Part shown: positions 7,412 through 16,531 of the stretch, piece after piece
How the letters are laid out: the number at the start of each line of letters is the position of its first letter
Numbering within the stretch: position 1 is the stretch's first letter
NCBI GenBank assembly: GCA_041391485.1
Contig: JAWKNY010000011.1
Location: 35,409-99,408 of the forward strand
DNA from: JACKAF01 sp041391485
GTDB taxonomy: Bacteria > Bdellovibrionota > FAC87 > UBA2466 > JACKAF01
Direction: 5' to 3'
Length of the DNA: 64,000 nucleotides
Translations under genes and position numbers: made by a program
The notes under the pieces: model-generated
Database searches by the model: none
What the model was told of the DNA's origin: nothing
The model's input: the letters and a program-made list of their open reading frames with translations, nothing else

Positions 7412-10400
7412 ATGAGCGACGCGAACCACACGGTGCGAGGAAAACTTTGTTTCCGAAATAACATCTTTAAAGAATACTCAGATTTATTTTCGGATGAAGT
7501 CGTTGATGTCTTGCATCACATGGCTCGCTTCAACAGCGATCAAAAAGCCCTGATGACCAAGCGGATGGAAACCCGCAAGCGACGCGCCCAAACCCGACAA
7601 CGCATTGCCTTTCTCGATCAAACCAGTGTCATCCCCCGAACCAACTTACTCGCGAAAGAGGCGCGCACGGGGAAGTTTGTAGGCGCCACTATTCCTGAAG
7701 ACTTGAAGCGCCAGTGGGTCCAGGGAACGGGTCCCGCGGCAAAACCGAACGCGCCACTAGAGAAAAGCCTTCGCAATGTTGCCTATGCCCTGTTGTCGGG
7801 AGCGGACGGCTGGATGTTCGACGGAGAGGACGCTCTCGGCCAGATCCAAAGCATGTCTTTAGACAACCAGCGCAACCTGAAACTCGCGATCCACCGCGAT
7901 CCGGTTTTTTTGGAAGTGGCTGAAGCCGTCTCTGAAGAGATGAACGCGTGGGCAAAGGATTTTTTGAAGCGCGAAATCATCCAGGATTGGAAAACCCAGC
8001 TCGATTTTACGACCGTTCTTTTCCGATGCCGGGGCCTGCACCTGGAAGATAGGCACATCCGCGAAAGCTCAGGCGCACCACTTGCCGCGTCGATCGTAGA
8101 TTTAACGCTCTACGTGCTAAATAACTACAAAGCACTACAGCAACAAAATGCCTCCATCGCGCTTTACTTGCCCAAAATCCAAACGGCTGAAGAAGCCGCC
8201 CTTTGGGATGACATGATTTCCTCCCTTGAGGAGTACCTGTCTCTCTCTCAGGGAACGATCAAGACTTATGTACTGGTAGAGCAGCTCGAAGCCACCTACC
8301 AACTCATGGAGATTCGGGCAGCCCTAGGCTTGCATTTTGTAGGATTTAACACCGGACGATGGGACTACATCAACTCTGTCGCCGACGCACTTGCCTGGGA
8401 CAAGGAATTCATCAATCCCAACATTGAGTCCATCCCGATGACGTACGCGTACATGAAGCACTATGAAGATAGGGTACGCCGTGCGGTCAATACGCCAGAT
8501 AGTAAAGGGGCTTTCGCACTCTGGCAGGGCGGCATGGAACCCAATATCCCGGTAGGATCGCCTGAGGGTGTGGCGAAGGCGATGGAGAAGGTGCTGGCAG
8601 GGGCGAAACGAGAGCAGGAAGCGGGAGCTTCTGGAAAGTGGGTCGCACACTGGAAAATGGTGCATCTGGTGCGCCCTGTTTGGGAAGAGGCCCGACAGGA
8701 CAATCAGATGGGCCGATCCTTCCCGCCTCTCACCTACACCGAACAAGATGAAAAACTTTTGACAGAACTTGAACCCGCTCCACGCACGATCCAGGGCGCG
8801 CGCAATCTGCTTAGTGTCGCTCTTCAGTATGGAAACGCCTTTGCGCAAGGGTTTTCCGCTGCGGCCCTAAAGCCCGCAGATTTTTTTGGAGATGACGATG
8901 TCCTCTATCTCATGGAGGACATGGCAACGGGTGAGATCCGAGTCAGCATCCTTTGGGAATGGATCCACAAACGGGCCAGACTTACGGAAGACGACAAGAG
9001 CCTTGGGCTAAAAGCCGGCGATACGTTTACGATGGAAATCTTTAATACGCTGCTAAAAGAGGAGATGGGCAAGCTTCTTTCTGCAGATAATAAGGACGTC
9101 CACGACAATTCAAAAAAGACTACCCTGCCCATCGCAGCAGCGGCTGTAGAAGCCTACATCAATTGCAAGATCAAACTCCCTTGGTACATTGATCTCTTAA
9201 ATATCAATCTCAATGTTCAGGATCTTGCTGAAGGGAAAAAACGCATTGCGACCTACGTCAAAACTCTGCTGGAGCACGGTGAGAGGATTACCGAAAACCT
9301 GGACTTTGCCGTAGCGGGCTCGGATCCATTTTTTGCCAAAGAATCAAAGACGCTGGAAGAGGAGATCCAAGAGACGGCGGAGTGGATGAACACGCCTCGT
9401 TTTAGAGAAACTAAGCGCCTGTATTCCCCTCGGCAGGTCGAGGAGCAACGGGGTGCCGTTTATAAAGGTTATACTGTGGCCCGGACCGCGGCCGAGCGTT
9501 TCTACACGCGGCTACGCGAACTCTTTGCCCGCCGAGAGCAGATCACGACCTTTGGGCCTTACTCCCCAGGCCAGGCCGTTTCGATGAAAAAACAGGGGAT
9601 TGAGGCCATCTACATTGGCGGCTGGGCGACTTCTGCGAAGGGTTCTATCTTTGAGGACCCCGGTCCGGATCTCGCAAGCTACCCGCTTAGCCAGGTTCCC
9701 GATGAATCGGCGACCGTCGTGCGCGCGCTTCTTACAGCCGACAGAAATCAGAAGTTTAGCCGTACGCGCATGTCAGAAGCCGAGCGCAAAAGCATCAAGC
9801 CTATTGATTTTACGCCCATGATTATCGCGGATGCCGATACCGGGCACGGCGGTGACGCCCACGTGCGCAATCTCATCCGTCGATTTGTGGAAGTGGGGGT
9901 ACCCGGCTACCACATCGAAGATCAAAAGCCTGGCTGCAAGAAGTGCGGGCACCAAGGCGGTAAAGTTCTAGTACCAATTTACGAACAAATCGTTCGCTTG
10001 AACGCTGCGCGGTTTCAGCTCGATACCATGCGTGTGCCAGGACTCATTGTGGCTCGCACCGACGCCGAAGCCGCCAACCTGTTGGATGGCCAGTTTGATG
10101 AGCGCGATCAGCCTTTCATTTTGGGGGTAACAAACCCCAGTGTGCCCAGTCTTAAGTCCGTCAGTGCGGCCATTCTGAAGCGGATGTATGACAACGGCAT
10201 CAAAGAGGTGAACGGACACGAATTATTCAGGCTATCGAATGCGGCTTATGAGAAAGCCTACGCGTGGATGACGAAGGCCGGGATACTAAAGCAGCTGGAC
10301 CTCAGCAGTCAGAAGTTTGTGGCGACTGGGGGAGACGTTAACGCACTCGTAAATGAAGTCACCTCCATGGTGTATGGCGCGTGGGAATCCGACGCTGGAA

Positions 10401-11611
10401 TTAAGACCTACGAAGACGCCGTTCTGGATGCGATGGAGCAGCAAGCCGATGAGTGTGGCTCGTTGGCCATGCCTGAAAAAGAGTGGCGAAGCTTTGTGAA
10501 GTCCGTTTCTTTTGAGGAGGCCAAGGGCAAAGCGCGGGAGATGGGGTTTGACGTCCCGTGGGATTGCGAGCTGGCCCGAACGCCTGAGGGCTATTATCAG
10601 ATTAAGGGCGGGATTCCCTACGCCATCGCGAAGTCGTTGGCTGTCGCTCCGTACGCGGATCTGCTTTGGATGGAGACCAAAACTGCCAATTTGGCGGACG
10701 CCAAGGTCTTTGCCGATGCTATCCACGCTGTGTATCCGGATAAAATGCTCGCCTACAACTTGTCACCGTCTTTTAACTGGGACACTACCGGCATGACGGA
10801 CGAAGAGATGCGCAACTTCCCGACCGAACTCGGCCGCATGGGTTTTGTGTTTAACTTTATTACCTACGGCGGACACCAGATCGATGGGCTTGCGGCAGAA
10901 GAATTCGCAACCGCTCTTCGTGAGAATGGGATGCTCGCTCTTGCGAAGTTGCAACGTCGCTTGAGGTTGCTCAATTCGCCTTATAAGACACCGCAGACAT
11001 TGGTCGGCGGCCCGCGATCGGACGGTGCTCTGGTTGCCGTGTCCGGCCGAACGGCAACGACCAAGGCAATGGGTAAGGGTTCGACGCAGCACCAGCATTT
11101 GGTGAACACCGAAGTACCGGTGAGTTTGTTTGAAAGCTGGATGAAGGAGTGGGCCACCCACAACACGATTACGGCTGCGCTGAAGGTGAAGCTGCGACCC
11201 GTGCCCAGCTCCGAGCTTCTTGAGATGGTTGTTTTTGGAGAGGGTGAGACGCGCATTGCGGATATCACGTTCACCAATATTCAGGACCGACGCGGGAATT
11301 CCATTTTGTCAGTGCGCGACCAGAATAACTACATCCCGGAGTACCGCCAGCGACGGCTCATCTCCTTGATGCATTTGTTTTTGGTCCACCGCTACCGGGT
11401 GAAAAAGGTGCATTTCCTAAGCCCGACCGAGGACAATGACATGCAGATTGAGGGCATGCGGGCGCTTGGCTTTTATAGCTCCGTTAATAAGGAGGTCGGT
11501 GACGTCATGGTTGCGGAAGTAAACCAAGGCTTCATCGAGAGTGTGCTGGCGGAGAATCAGGTGGAGCTGAAGAATGTCATCCAGAAATCGGGGGCGGTCA
11601 CCCACGCCTGA
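7412..11611 (+). CDS. Bifunctional malate synthase / isocitrate lyase fusion with GNAT-like C-terminal domain
   Basis: A single 1399-residue frame begins at an ATG with GGGAGG 5 bases before it. Residues 1 to about 640 are malate synthase: CRGLHLEDRH near 205, LYLPKIQTAEEAALWDDM, and NTGRWDYI near 318 carry the expected Arg, Glu and Asp. Residues about 655-1230 are isocitrate lyase: IADADTGHGG, then KKCGH with its catalytic Cys near 845, and YNLSPSFNW. Residues about 1268-1399 (LMHLFLVHRYRVKKVHFLS, GMRALGFY) resemble a GNAT fold, as in the regulatory C-terminus of mycobacterial ICL2. One chain could thus split isocitrate and condense the glyoxylate with acetyl-CoA. The MS-then-ICL order is that reported for Euglena and the reverse of the nematode fusion. 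Separate aceA and aceB are the bacterial norm. Confidence 0.9.
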   Translation: MSDANHTVRGKLCFRNNIFKEYSDLFSDEVVDVLHHMARFNSDQKALMTKRMETRKRRAQTRQRIAFLDQTSVIPRTNLLAKEARTGKFVGATIPEDLKRQWVQGTGPAAKPNAPLEKSLRNVAYALLSGADGWMFDGEDALGQIQSMSLDNQRNLKLAIHRDPVFLEVAEAVSEEMNAWAKDFLKREIIQDWKTQLDFTTVLFRCRGLHLEDRHIRESSGAPLAASIVDLTLYVLNNYKALQQQNASIALYLPKIQTAEEAALWDDMISSLEEYLSLSQGTIKTYVLVEQLEATYQLMEIRAALGLHFVGFNTGRWDYINSVADALAWDKEFINPNIESIPMTYAYMKHYEDRVRRAVNTPDSKGAFALWQGGMEPNIPVGSPEGVAKAMEKVLAGAKREQEAGASGKWVAHWKMVHLVRPVWEEARQDNQMGRSFPPLTYTEQDEKLLTELEPAPRTIQGARNLLSVALQYGNAFAQGFSAAALKPADFFGDDDVLYLMEDMATGEIRVSILWEWIHKRARLTEDDKSLGLKAGDTFTMEIFNTLLKEEMGKLLSADNKDVHDNSKKTTLPIAAAAVEAYINCKIKLPWYIDLLNINLNVQDLAEGKKRIATYVKTLLEHGERITENLDFAVAGSDPFFAKESKTLEEEIQETAEWMNTPRFRETKRLYSPRQVEEQRGAVYKGYTVARTAAERFYTRLRELFARREQITTFGPYSPGQAVSMKKQGIEAIYIGGWATSAKGSIFEDPGPDLASYPLSQVPDESATVVRALLTADRNQKFSRTRMSEAERKSIKPIDFTPMIIADADTGHGGDAHVRNLIRRFVEVGVPGYHIEDQKPGCKKCGHQGGKVLVPIYEQIVRLNAARFQLDTMRVPGLIVARTDAEAANLLDGQFDERDQPFILGVTNPSVPSLKSVSAAILKRMYDNGIKEVNGHELFRLSNAAYEKAYAWMTKAGILKQLDLSSQKFVATGGDVNALVNEVTSMVYGAWESDAGIKTYEDAVLDAMEQQADECGSLAMPEKEWRSFVKSVSFEEAKGKAREMGFDVPWDCELARTPEGYYQIKGGIPYAIAKSLAVAPYADLLWMETKTANLADAKVFADAIHAVYPDKMLAYNLSPSFNWDTTGMTDEEMRNFPTELGRMGFVFNFITYGGHQIDGLAAEEFATALRENGMLALAKLQRRLRLLNSPYKTPQTLVGGPRSDGALVAVSGRTATTKAMGKGSTQHQHLVNTEVPVSLFESWMKEWATHNTITAALKVKLRPVPSSELLEMVVFGEGETRIADITFTNIQDRRGNSILSVRDQNNYIPEYRQRRLISLMHLFLVHRYRVKKVHFLSPTEDNDMQIEGMRALGFYSSVNKEVGDVMVAEVNQGFIESVLAENQVELKNVIQKSGAVTHA

Positions 11612-11612
11612 G

Positions 11613-11626
11613 CTGTCGCGCGACAG
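11613..11626. repeat. Short palindrome after the fusion gene
   Basis: CTGTCGCGCGACAG is a perfect 14-base palindrome starting 2 bases after the stop codon of the fusion gene. The same core (CTGTCG-2-CGACAG) recurs at 25149-25162 beside the tRNA-Tyr gene. There is no T-tract, so a simple terminator is not certain. Confidence 0.5.
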
Positions 11627-11730
11627 GTAAACCCACTATCGCTGAGTTCTAACAAATCTAGACGAGCGGCTTGGATCTTTGCCGACTCTTGTGTAGGCTT
11701 GCCCCCTCAACTTAATGCCCAGCGGAGGGG

Positions 11731-12717
11731 ATGATGGATCCAAAGAAAGATACCTGGAAAGAAAACGACAAGCTGGAATGGCTCTCCAAGCAGACTTTTC
11801 AGAGATCGTACGCGGAACAGGTTCTCTCCCGCATCGATAAGCTGAAAGAGCGCGGTGGCAAGATAAAGGTGCGCGCTTACGGAAGCCTAAGTTTGCAGGG
11901 CCGCAACGAGCTGGCGATTCACGGGGCTCGGCTCAGCGCCGAGGAATATGAGAAGCGCTACCCGCTCTACTACGCTGAAGTCGGCGATATCACGAATGGG
12001 AAGCCCAATGTCATCATCACGGGCGGAACGCACGGGTACGAGGAGAGTGGGGTTTATGGGGCGCTCGAGTTTTTGGAAAAGGATGCGGAGAAGTACGCGG
12101 AGCGTTTCAACTTCCTAGTCTTTCCCTGTTTGAGTCCATTCGCGTACGAGGTAAACCAGCGCTGGACACACAATGCCTGGGACGTAAACCGAAGCTTTGA
12201 TCGTTCAAAGCCCTATGTCCCGGAGGCGCAGCTCGTGATGGATGTCCTTGATGAAGCGCGAAAGCGCGCCGGAAAGGATTTTGCCGCGGCTGTGGATCTC
12301 CACGAGACTCCCGATCGCGACAAGACGATGATGCCCCCGCAGTACCAGCGCTATGGTATCAACCTGACTCCTGAAGATATTCTCATTCCTAACGGGTATT
12401 ATCTTATTTCTAACGTCGAGAATGAGGCGCCCGAGATGGCAAATCACATTATAGCGAGTGTCCGAAAGGTAACTCCTATAGCCCCTGACCCCGAAATTCA
12501 CGGGGAAAAGAATGAGAATGGTGTTGTGATATCTAAGGGAGCCGATCCAACGCACCAGGGTTTGAATCAGGCTTACATGAAAACGATCTCAAGAAACTCT
12601 TATACGACTGAAATCTATCCCGAGATTCACCCGGAGCCTAGAGGATCGCAAGAGGCCATCGCCGCCCAAGTGGCGACAATACATGGGATTCTCAACTATC
12701 TAACGAGTGAATCCTAA
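11731..12717 (+). CDS. M14-type zinc carboxypeptidase / succinylglutamate desuccinylase-fold hydrolase
   Basis: 328 residues. The zinc site is visible as GGTHGYEESG (H and E of HxxE, near residue 98). The substrate-binding DVNRSF block and a DLHETPD segment with the third ligand His follow. This arrangement belongs to M14 metallocarboxypeptidases and the AstE/aspartoacylase branch. It has no signal peptide, so it is cytosolic. A GGAGGGG ribosome site is present. The substrate is likely a peptide or N-acyl amino acid; I cannot choose between them. Confidence 0.75.
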   Translation: MMDPKKDTWKENDKLEWLSKQTFQRSYAEQVLSRIDKLKERGGKIKVRAYGSLSLQGRNELAIHGARLSAEEYEKRYPLYYAEVGDITNGKPNVIITGGTHGYEESGVYGALEFLEKDAEKYAERFNFLVFPCLSPFAYEVNQRWTHNAWDVNRSFDRSKPYVPEAQLVMDVLDEARKRAGKDFAAAVDLHETPDRDKTMMPPQYQRYGINLTPEDILIPNGYYLISNVENEAPEMANHIIASVRKVTPIAPDPEIHGEKNENGVVISKGADPTHQGLNQAYMKTISRNSYTTEIYPEIHPEPRGSQEAIAAQVATIHGILNYLTSES

Positions 12718-12726
12718 GCGACATTA

Positions 12727-13805
12727 TTATGGACGCGGGTGCGCCTGAAAAAACTCCCAGATAGCATCGTTAGTAATTAAGTCCCGAGTCGGAGGGTTAT
12801 CCGTGCCGGGAATGAGCTGCTGCTGATCGGCGAGGGGGTATTCGTGCGAACCGGGCCAGCTATGGCCACCGTCTCTCACAAACCAGTACCCTACATCCCC
12901 GCGTGTGGCGCATGTGGAGTTCATGCGCAGGGTGGCTTTGCCTTGCTGGCGTGTTACCGAGAAAGCGGAAGACTTGTCAGAACTGCAATCGTTGTTGTTC
13001 GACCAAAAGCCAGAGCGTCCTCTACCGAAAGAAGATTGTGCGAGCTTCCCAGACAGGACGCCTGCCCGCCTGCAAACGGAATACAGTTGTCTTTCTCGCC
13101 GTTGATAAGAAGTACGGGAACGGATCGTTTTACGTTGCACGCGTAAGCTTTGGCGCTACTTCCTGGCTCTTGATCGGCAACGACGGCAGCGACGACGGCA
13201 ATGGAAGCAAACTCGTCGCTGAGCTCGCAGCCAAGACGATGGGTAAACATCCCGCCGTTAGAAAAACCAACGCCGTGGACGCGGCTGCGATTGACATGTG
13301 CCGAGGAAAAACCGCTTAGAATCTTTTTCACAAAACCTACATCATCAATCTGTCGTGAGGCAGGAGAGCCGCAACAGGTGCCGGCGTTCCATCCAAGCCG
13401 TCTTAGTAGTAAGGGCCTTATAGGGGTGCCATCGGGTTCCACCAGGATAAAGCCTTCTCTTCGCGCCTTATCGCGTAGCAAAGTCATGTCGGATTGCTGT
13501 TGGGAGTTTCCGCCAGCTCCGTGAAAATTAAAGACGAGAGGTAAAGCGCCGCCAGTAGCAAACTGTGGGGGCAAGTAGAGGAGGAAGGTACGCAAACGCC
13601 GCGCGTGCAACATGCCGATGCGGTACTGCCTGCCTTGGAACGCGTTCGCTCTACGCACGCCGCGAGCGGCTTCATCGCTCGTCACCCCGCCTGAGGCCAT
13701 CCGAATAGCCTGATCCAAGCTCACAAGTTCTGTATTTGCGTTGGTTCCGACACTGCAGGCAGATAGCAGTACTAGGGCCGTCAGGCCTGACAGGCTTAGT
13801 TTCAT
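12727..13805 (-). pseudogene. Frameshifted PHB-depolymerase/feruloyl-esterase-like lipoprotein
   Basis: The gene starts at an ATG at 13805 after a G7 run and has a lipoprotein signal (LVLLSAC). The alpha/beta-hydrolase features are FNFHGAGGN (oxyanion loop) and GFSNGGMF (GxSxG nucleophile, near residue 180). The active His comes in DGGHSWPG, but in another frame. The first frame runs out at 12954. Joining the frames at the A4 run 13005-13008 restores a continuous DALAFWSNNNDC, so one base appears to be missing there. The family (LpqC-like, COG3509) hydrolyses polyester or feruloyl esters outside the cytoplasm. Either an assembly indel or a recent mutation explains the break. Confidence 0.75.
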
Positions 13806-13948
13806 AACCCCCCCGAGACCTATAATTATAGAGGAGCCCTGCACGGGAATTATGTCGCTGGGAAGGGTCCGTAGGGGGTTGAATATTCTATGGTTTTCCA
13901 AACAGTGGCGTCCGTGCGTGGACGGCTTTCGAATCAAAAGTCATTCCG

Positions 13949-15199
13949 TTACCGGCTCTCCGCATTCGTTCTAGGTACTTCATCACGACTAGCGCGAGAG
14001 CTGGGCTTGACCCGCATTTTCTCAAACTCAGCCGGAACAGGATGAACCTTTTCTTCAACTGGAGCTATCGGCGCCCTGTCTGGAACGAGCTTTTGCCTTC
14101 CTTTGACCTTGTCGCCAAAAAGCTGACGACGGATCTCTTGTCCGAGCATCTCACCGATAGCTGAAGGCACCGCATTTCCAATTTGTTTCTGAACTTCGGA
14201 TACTCCTCCCAAAATTTCAATATCATCAGGAAAGGTCTGGAGACGTGCCATTTCGCGCATGGTTAGACGACGATTCTTCCAATGAAATGGACCAATAGCA
14301 CTCCCTGGTTGTGCTTGAATTGTCCAGCTAGGCAGCCGCTTGGCTAACTTTAGAAGGAAGCTCCAGTAGCGCGAACGCCATTTGAATATTGGAACCCCAT
14401 CGCCTCGTTCTGAATGGTAAAGATAATTTTGTCCTTCGGGAATTGACGGCAGCAACACTCCCCAGCGGCCGCCAACACGACTAGGCACCGCTTTTTCGTC
14501 ATCGGATTCAAGGTCGTGCAATGCATCCCATGTCGTCCTATAGGGGATTCTTTCCTCTTCTCCGAAAAGTTCCAGGCTTGGATCGTTAGCGCCCGCGCGG
14601 ATCTGATTAAAGAAACGCGGCTCGGGGAATCGGAATTCTTTGCCATCCCGGGACCCCACTATAAAAACACGCTCTCTAATCTGGGGAACCCCAAAATCTG
14701 CCGCGTTTAATACCTTCCATGTGAAACTGTAATTGGTGCGCTTGCGCCGATTAATCTCGATGAGACTCTCTTTCAAGAACTGTAAGCCCTCATCCTTGCC
14801 TTTGTAGGCTAAGCCAAAAACGTTCTCCAAAATAAAAGCCCGTGGAAGGGTGTCTTCAAGGACGCGCATATACTCTCGAAGTGTGTTAGCGCGTGGGTCT
14901 TTGAGGCGAGCGGCGTCGCCGTTTACCCAATAGCCTGACTTGGAGAAAGGTTGACACGGAGGGCCCCCGATCAAGAGGTCTGCCTCTTTTTTCTTTAAAC
15001 CTGCTCCCTTAAGAAGTTCCGAAGACGAAACCTCCTCAATGACTTGCTCAATGACATTCCAGTTCGGACGGTTGTGCCGCAAGGTGCGGCAACACCAGCC
15101 GTCCATTTCCACTGCAACGGCGGTCTCAATTCCTGCGGCCTCGACGCCGTAGTCCATGCCCCCGGCCCCCGTGAATAAACTGATAGCTGAATATTTCAA
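13949..15199 (-). CDS. DNA (cytosine-5-)-methyltransferase of a type II restriction-modification system
   Basis: 416 residues with ordered m5C methylase motifs: I FTGAGGMDYG (residues 9-18), IV GGPPCQPFSKSG with the catalytic Cys near 82, VI ENV, VIII PQIRERVFIVG, then a target-recognition region and motif X QIGNAVPSAIG. The start is a TTG at 15199 with GGAGG 9 bases upstream, which would keep expression modest. It diverges from an XRE regulator and a probable endonuclease across 83 bases. The recognition site cannot be read from the sequence. Confidence 0.9.
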   Translation of the reverse strand: MKYSAISLFTGAGGMDYGVEAAGIETAVAVEMDGWCCRTLRHNRPNWNVIEQVIEEVSSSELLKGAGLKKKEADLLIGGPPCQPFSKSGYWVNGDAARLKDPRANTLREYMRVLEDTLPRAFILENVFGLAYKGKDEGLQFLKESLIEINRRKRTNYSFTWKVLNAADFGVPQIRERVFIVGSRDGKEFRFPEPRFFNQIRAGANDPSLELFGEEERIPYRTTWDALHDLESDDEKAVPSRVGGRWGVLLPSIPEGQNYLYHSERGDGVPIFKWRSRYWSFLLKLAKRLPSWTIQAQPGSAIGPFHWKNRRLTMREMARLQTFPDDIEILGGVSEVQKQIGNAVPSAIGEMLGQEIRRQLFGDKVKGRQKLVPDRAPIAPVEEKVHPVPAEFEKMRVKPSSRASRDEVPRTNAESR

Positions 15200-15225
15200 G
15201 AAGCTGTACCTCCGGAGTCTTTCAC

Positions 15226-15267
15226 AGAAAATGATTTTCTAACGTAAATGGTGTATCGTCAATACAC
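15226..15267. promoter_or_regulatory. Two inverted repeats between methylase and regulator genes
   Basis: AGAAAA-TGA-TTTTCT spans 15226-15240 and GTGTAT-CGTCA-ATACAC spans 15251-15267. Both are perfect and lie in the short divergent promoter region of the restriction-modification genes. They are candidate operators (C-box equivalents) for the XRE protein encoded at 15283, which would time methylase before endonuclease expression. Confidence 0.5.
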
Positions 15268-15282
15268 TACTAGGGAGCGTGT

Positions 15283-15648
15283 ATGGCATTGTTTTTCGAC
15301 CTGCGTAACCTCGTTCAAGACTATGAGGCGAGAACCGGCTTGCGTTTGAGTTATAATGACCTTGGGCGCTTGGCTAACGTTTCTCCGGACACGATCAAGT
15401 CGATTGCATCGCGTCATTCGTACAACGTGACCCTGCACACGCTCGATCGCATTTGCAGCACGCTGGGTATGGACCCGGTCCGATACTTGGTTTGGCAACC
15501 AGACTCTCAACATGAATCGGAACAAGAACATAGATTACCTTCATCGCTTGACGGGCCTGACCCCCAACGAGTTGGCCGAGGTGCTCCAAAACAACCCGCG
15601 CGCGTACATGAGCGTAAAGGGCGCAGTGGCGGAGAAGCATCTCGATAA
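15283..15648 (+). CDS. XRE-family regulator, probable restriction-modification controller
   Basis: The first 75 residues are a Cro/C1-type helix-turn-helix (LSYNDLGRLANVSPDTIKSI, then LHTLDRICSTLGMDPVRYLV). GGGAG lies 5 bases before the ATG. The remaining 46 residues read the start of the endonuclease gene out of frame and look non-native (Pro/Arg-rich). The two genes therefore overlap by 137 bases. Either the regulator has a long unstructured tail, or a missing base has hidden a stop or an in-frame fusion with the downstream gene. Confidence 0.7.
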   Translation: MALFFDLRNLVQDYEARTGLRLSYNDLGRLANVSPDTIKSIASRHSYNVTLHTLDRICSTLGMDPVRYLVWQPDSQHESEQEHRLPSSLDGPDPQRVGRGAPKQPARVHERKGRSGGEASR

Positions 15649-16315
15649 AACACTCTCGGCATTAAAGGCCGACCAAACTATCTCTGACTATCGAAAGGGG
15701 CGCGGAGACTTTGAAAAAGACTTTTACGTTCGCCTCACCGGAAAAAAGGAGGAAGTTTCAATTGAGTGCAAAAATGTTCGAGTCCTAGACTTGGGCAGCC
15801 TTTCCCTGAAGCGGGAGTACCTAAAATTCCTCAAAAGAAACCAATACGATCTTGATCTTCCAGATGAAACGCATATTGAGAGCCTTAACAACTCAGAACT
15901 TCGCGACCTATACAAGTCGCTTCCTCAGGAATATTCCGATTCCGGCGTGCCACGCTTCAGCTTTAGTCGAAATCTTGCAAAGGTAGCTGGACCTATCGGA
16001 AAAAACGACCCGAAAAAGTACCTTCAACAGTTCGGAGACCATCGAATTTTGATCGACTTCAAACGAACCCGTAACTCCCGTGATGTTGGTGAAACGGATA
16101 ATCGGGCAAAGCGCCTCTATAAGATAGGAGAGATCGATATCGTCGCGGCTTGCCTCTTCAGTCGAACACTCGAGTGGGATTTTGTCTATTGCGGCGCCCG
16201 ATGTTTCGTAAAACATCACGACTACAACGACCGCTTTTCGGACGCAATGCATGTCGCACCCGACACCTGGACGAATGATCTGCGTACAGTGCTACGAGAC
16301 CATAAGATTGATTAA
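15512..16315 (+). CDS. Probable type II restriction endonuclease
   Basis: 267 residues, not matched to a named enzyme. Position next to a C5 methylase and a controller-type regulator makes an endonuclease the natural reading. A candidate PD-(D/E)xK site is seen: acidic residues in GRGDFEKDFYVRL, then VSIECKNV (ExK) near residue 87. The ATG at 15512 has no good ribosome site and lies inside the regulator frame, so translation may depend on coupling. The frame is open well upstream of the ATG, so a fusion with the HTH domain is also possible. Confidence 0.6.
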   Translation: MNRNKNIDYLHRLTGLTPNELAEVLQNNPRAYMSVKGAVAEKHLDKTLSALKADQTISDYRKGRGDFEKDFYVRLTGKKEEVSIECKNVRVLDLGSLSLKREYLKFLKRNQYDLDLPDETHIESLNNSELRDLYKSLPQEYSDSGVPRFSFSRNLAKVAGPIGKNDPKKYLQQFGDHRILIDFKRTRNSRDVGETDNRAKRLYKIGEIDIVAACLFSRTLEWDFVYCGARCFVKHHDYNDRFSDAMHVAPDTWTNDLRTVLRDHKID

Positions 16316-16531
16316 CATCGTCAACACCTACTCAGAGAACCTCTGCTGGAATTTATACATAGAATCCCTTTCTCCTTTGGTGTTCCGCTCTGCCCAGTAC
16401 TCAATGGTTAGTTTTTTGCGGGTTTATCAATCACCAGTCCGAAATTGGTGCATCATGACTAAAGGATTGACGAAGACACCATTCTTCTCTCAAGCTATTC
16501 TGCTGATCGATCAGCAAGCCGGAGGTTAAAC

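Noticed and set aside
12954..13140. Programmed frameshift in the esterase gene
   Set aside because: The site is a plain A4 run with no stimulatory structure, and similar breaks occur in many unrelated genes here.
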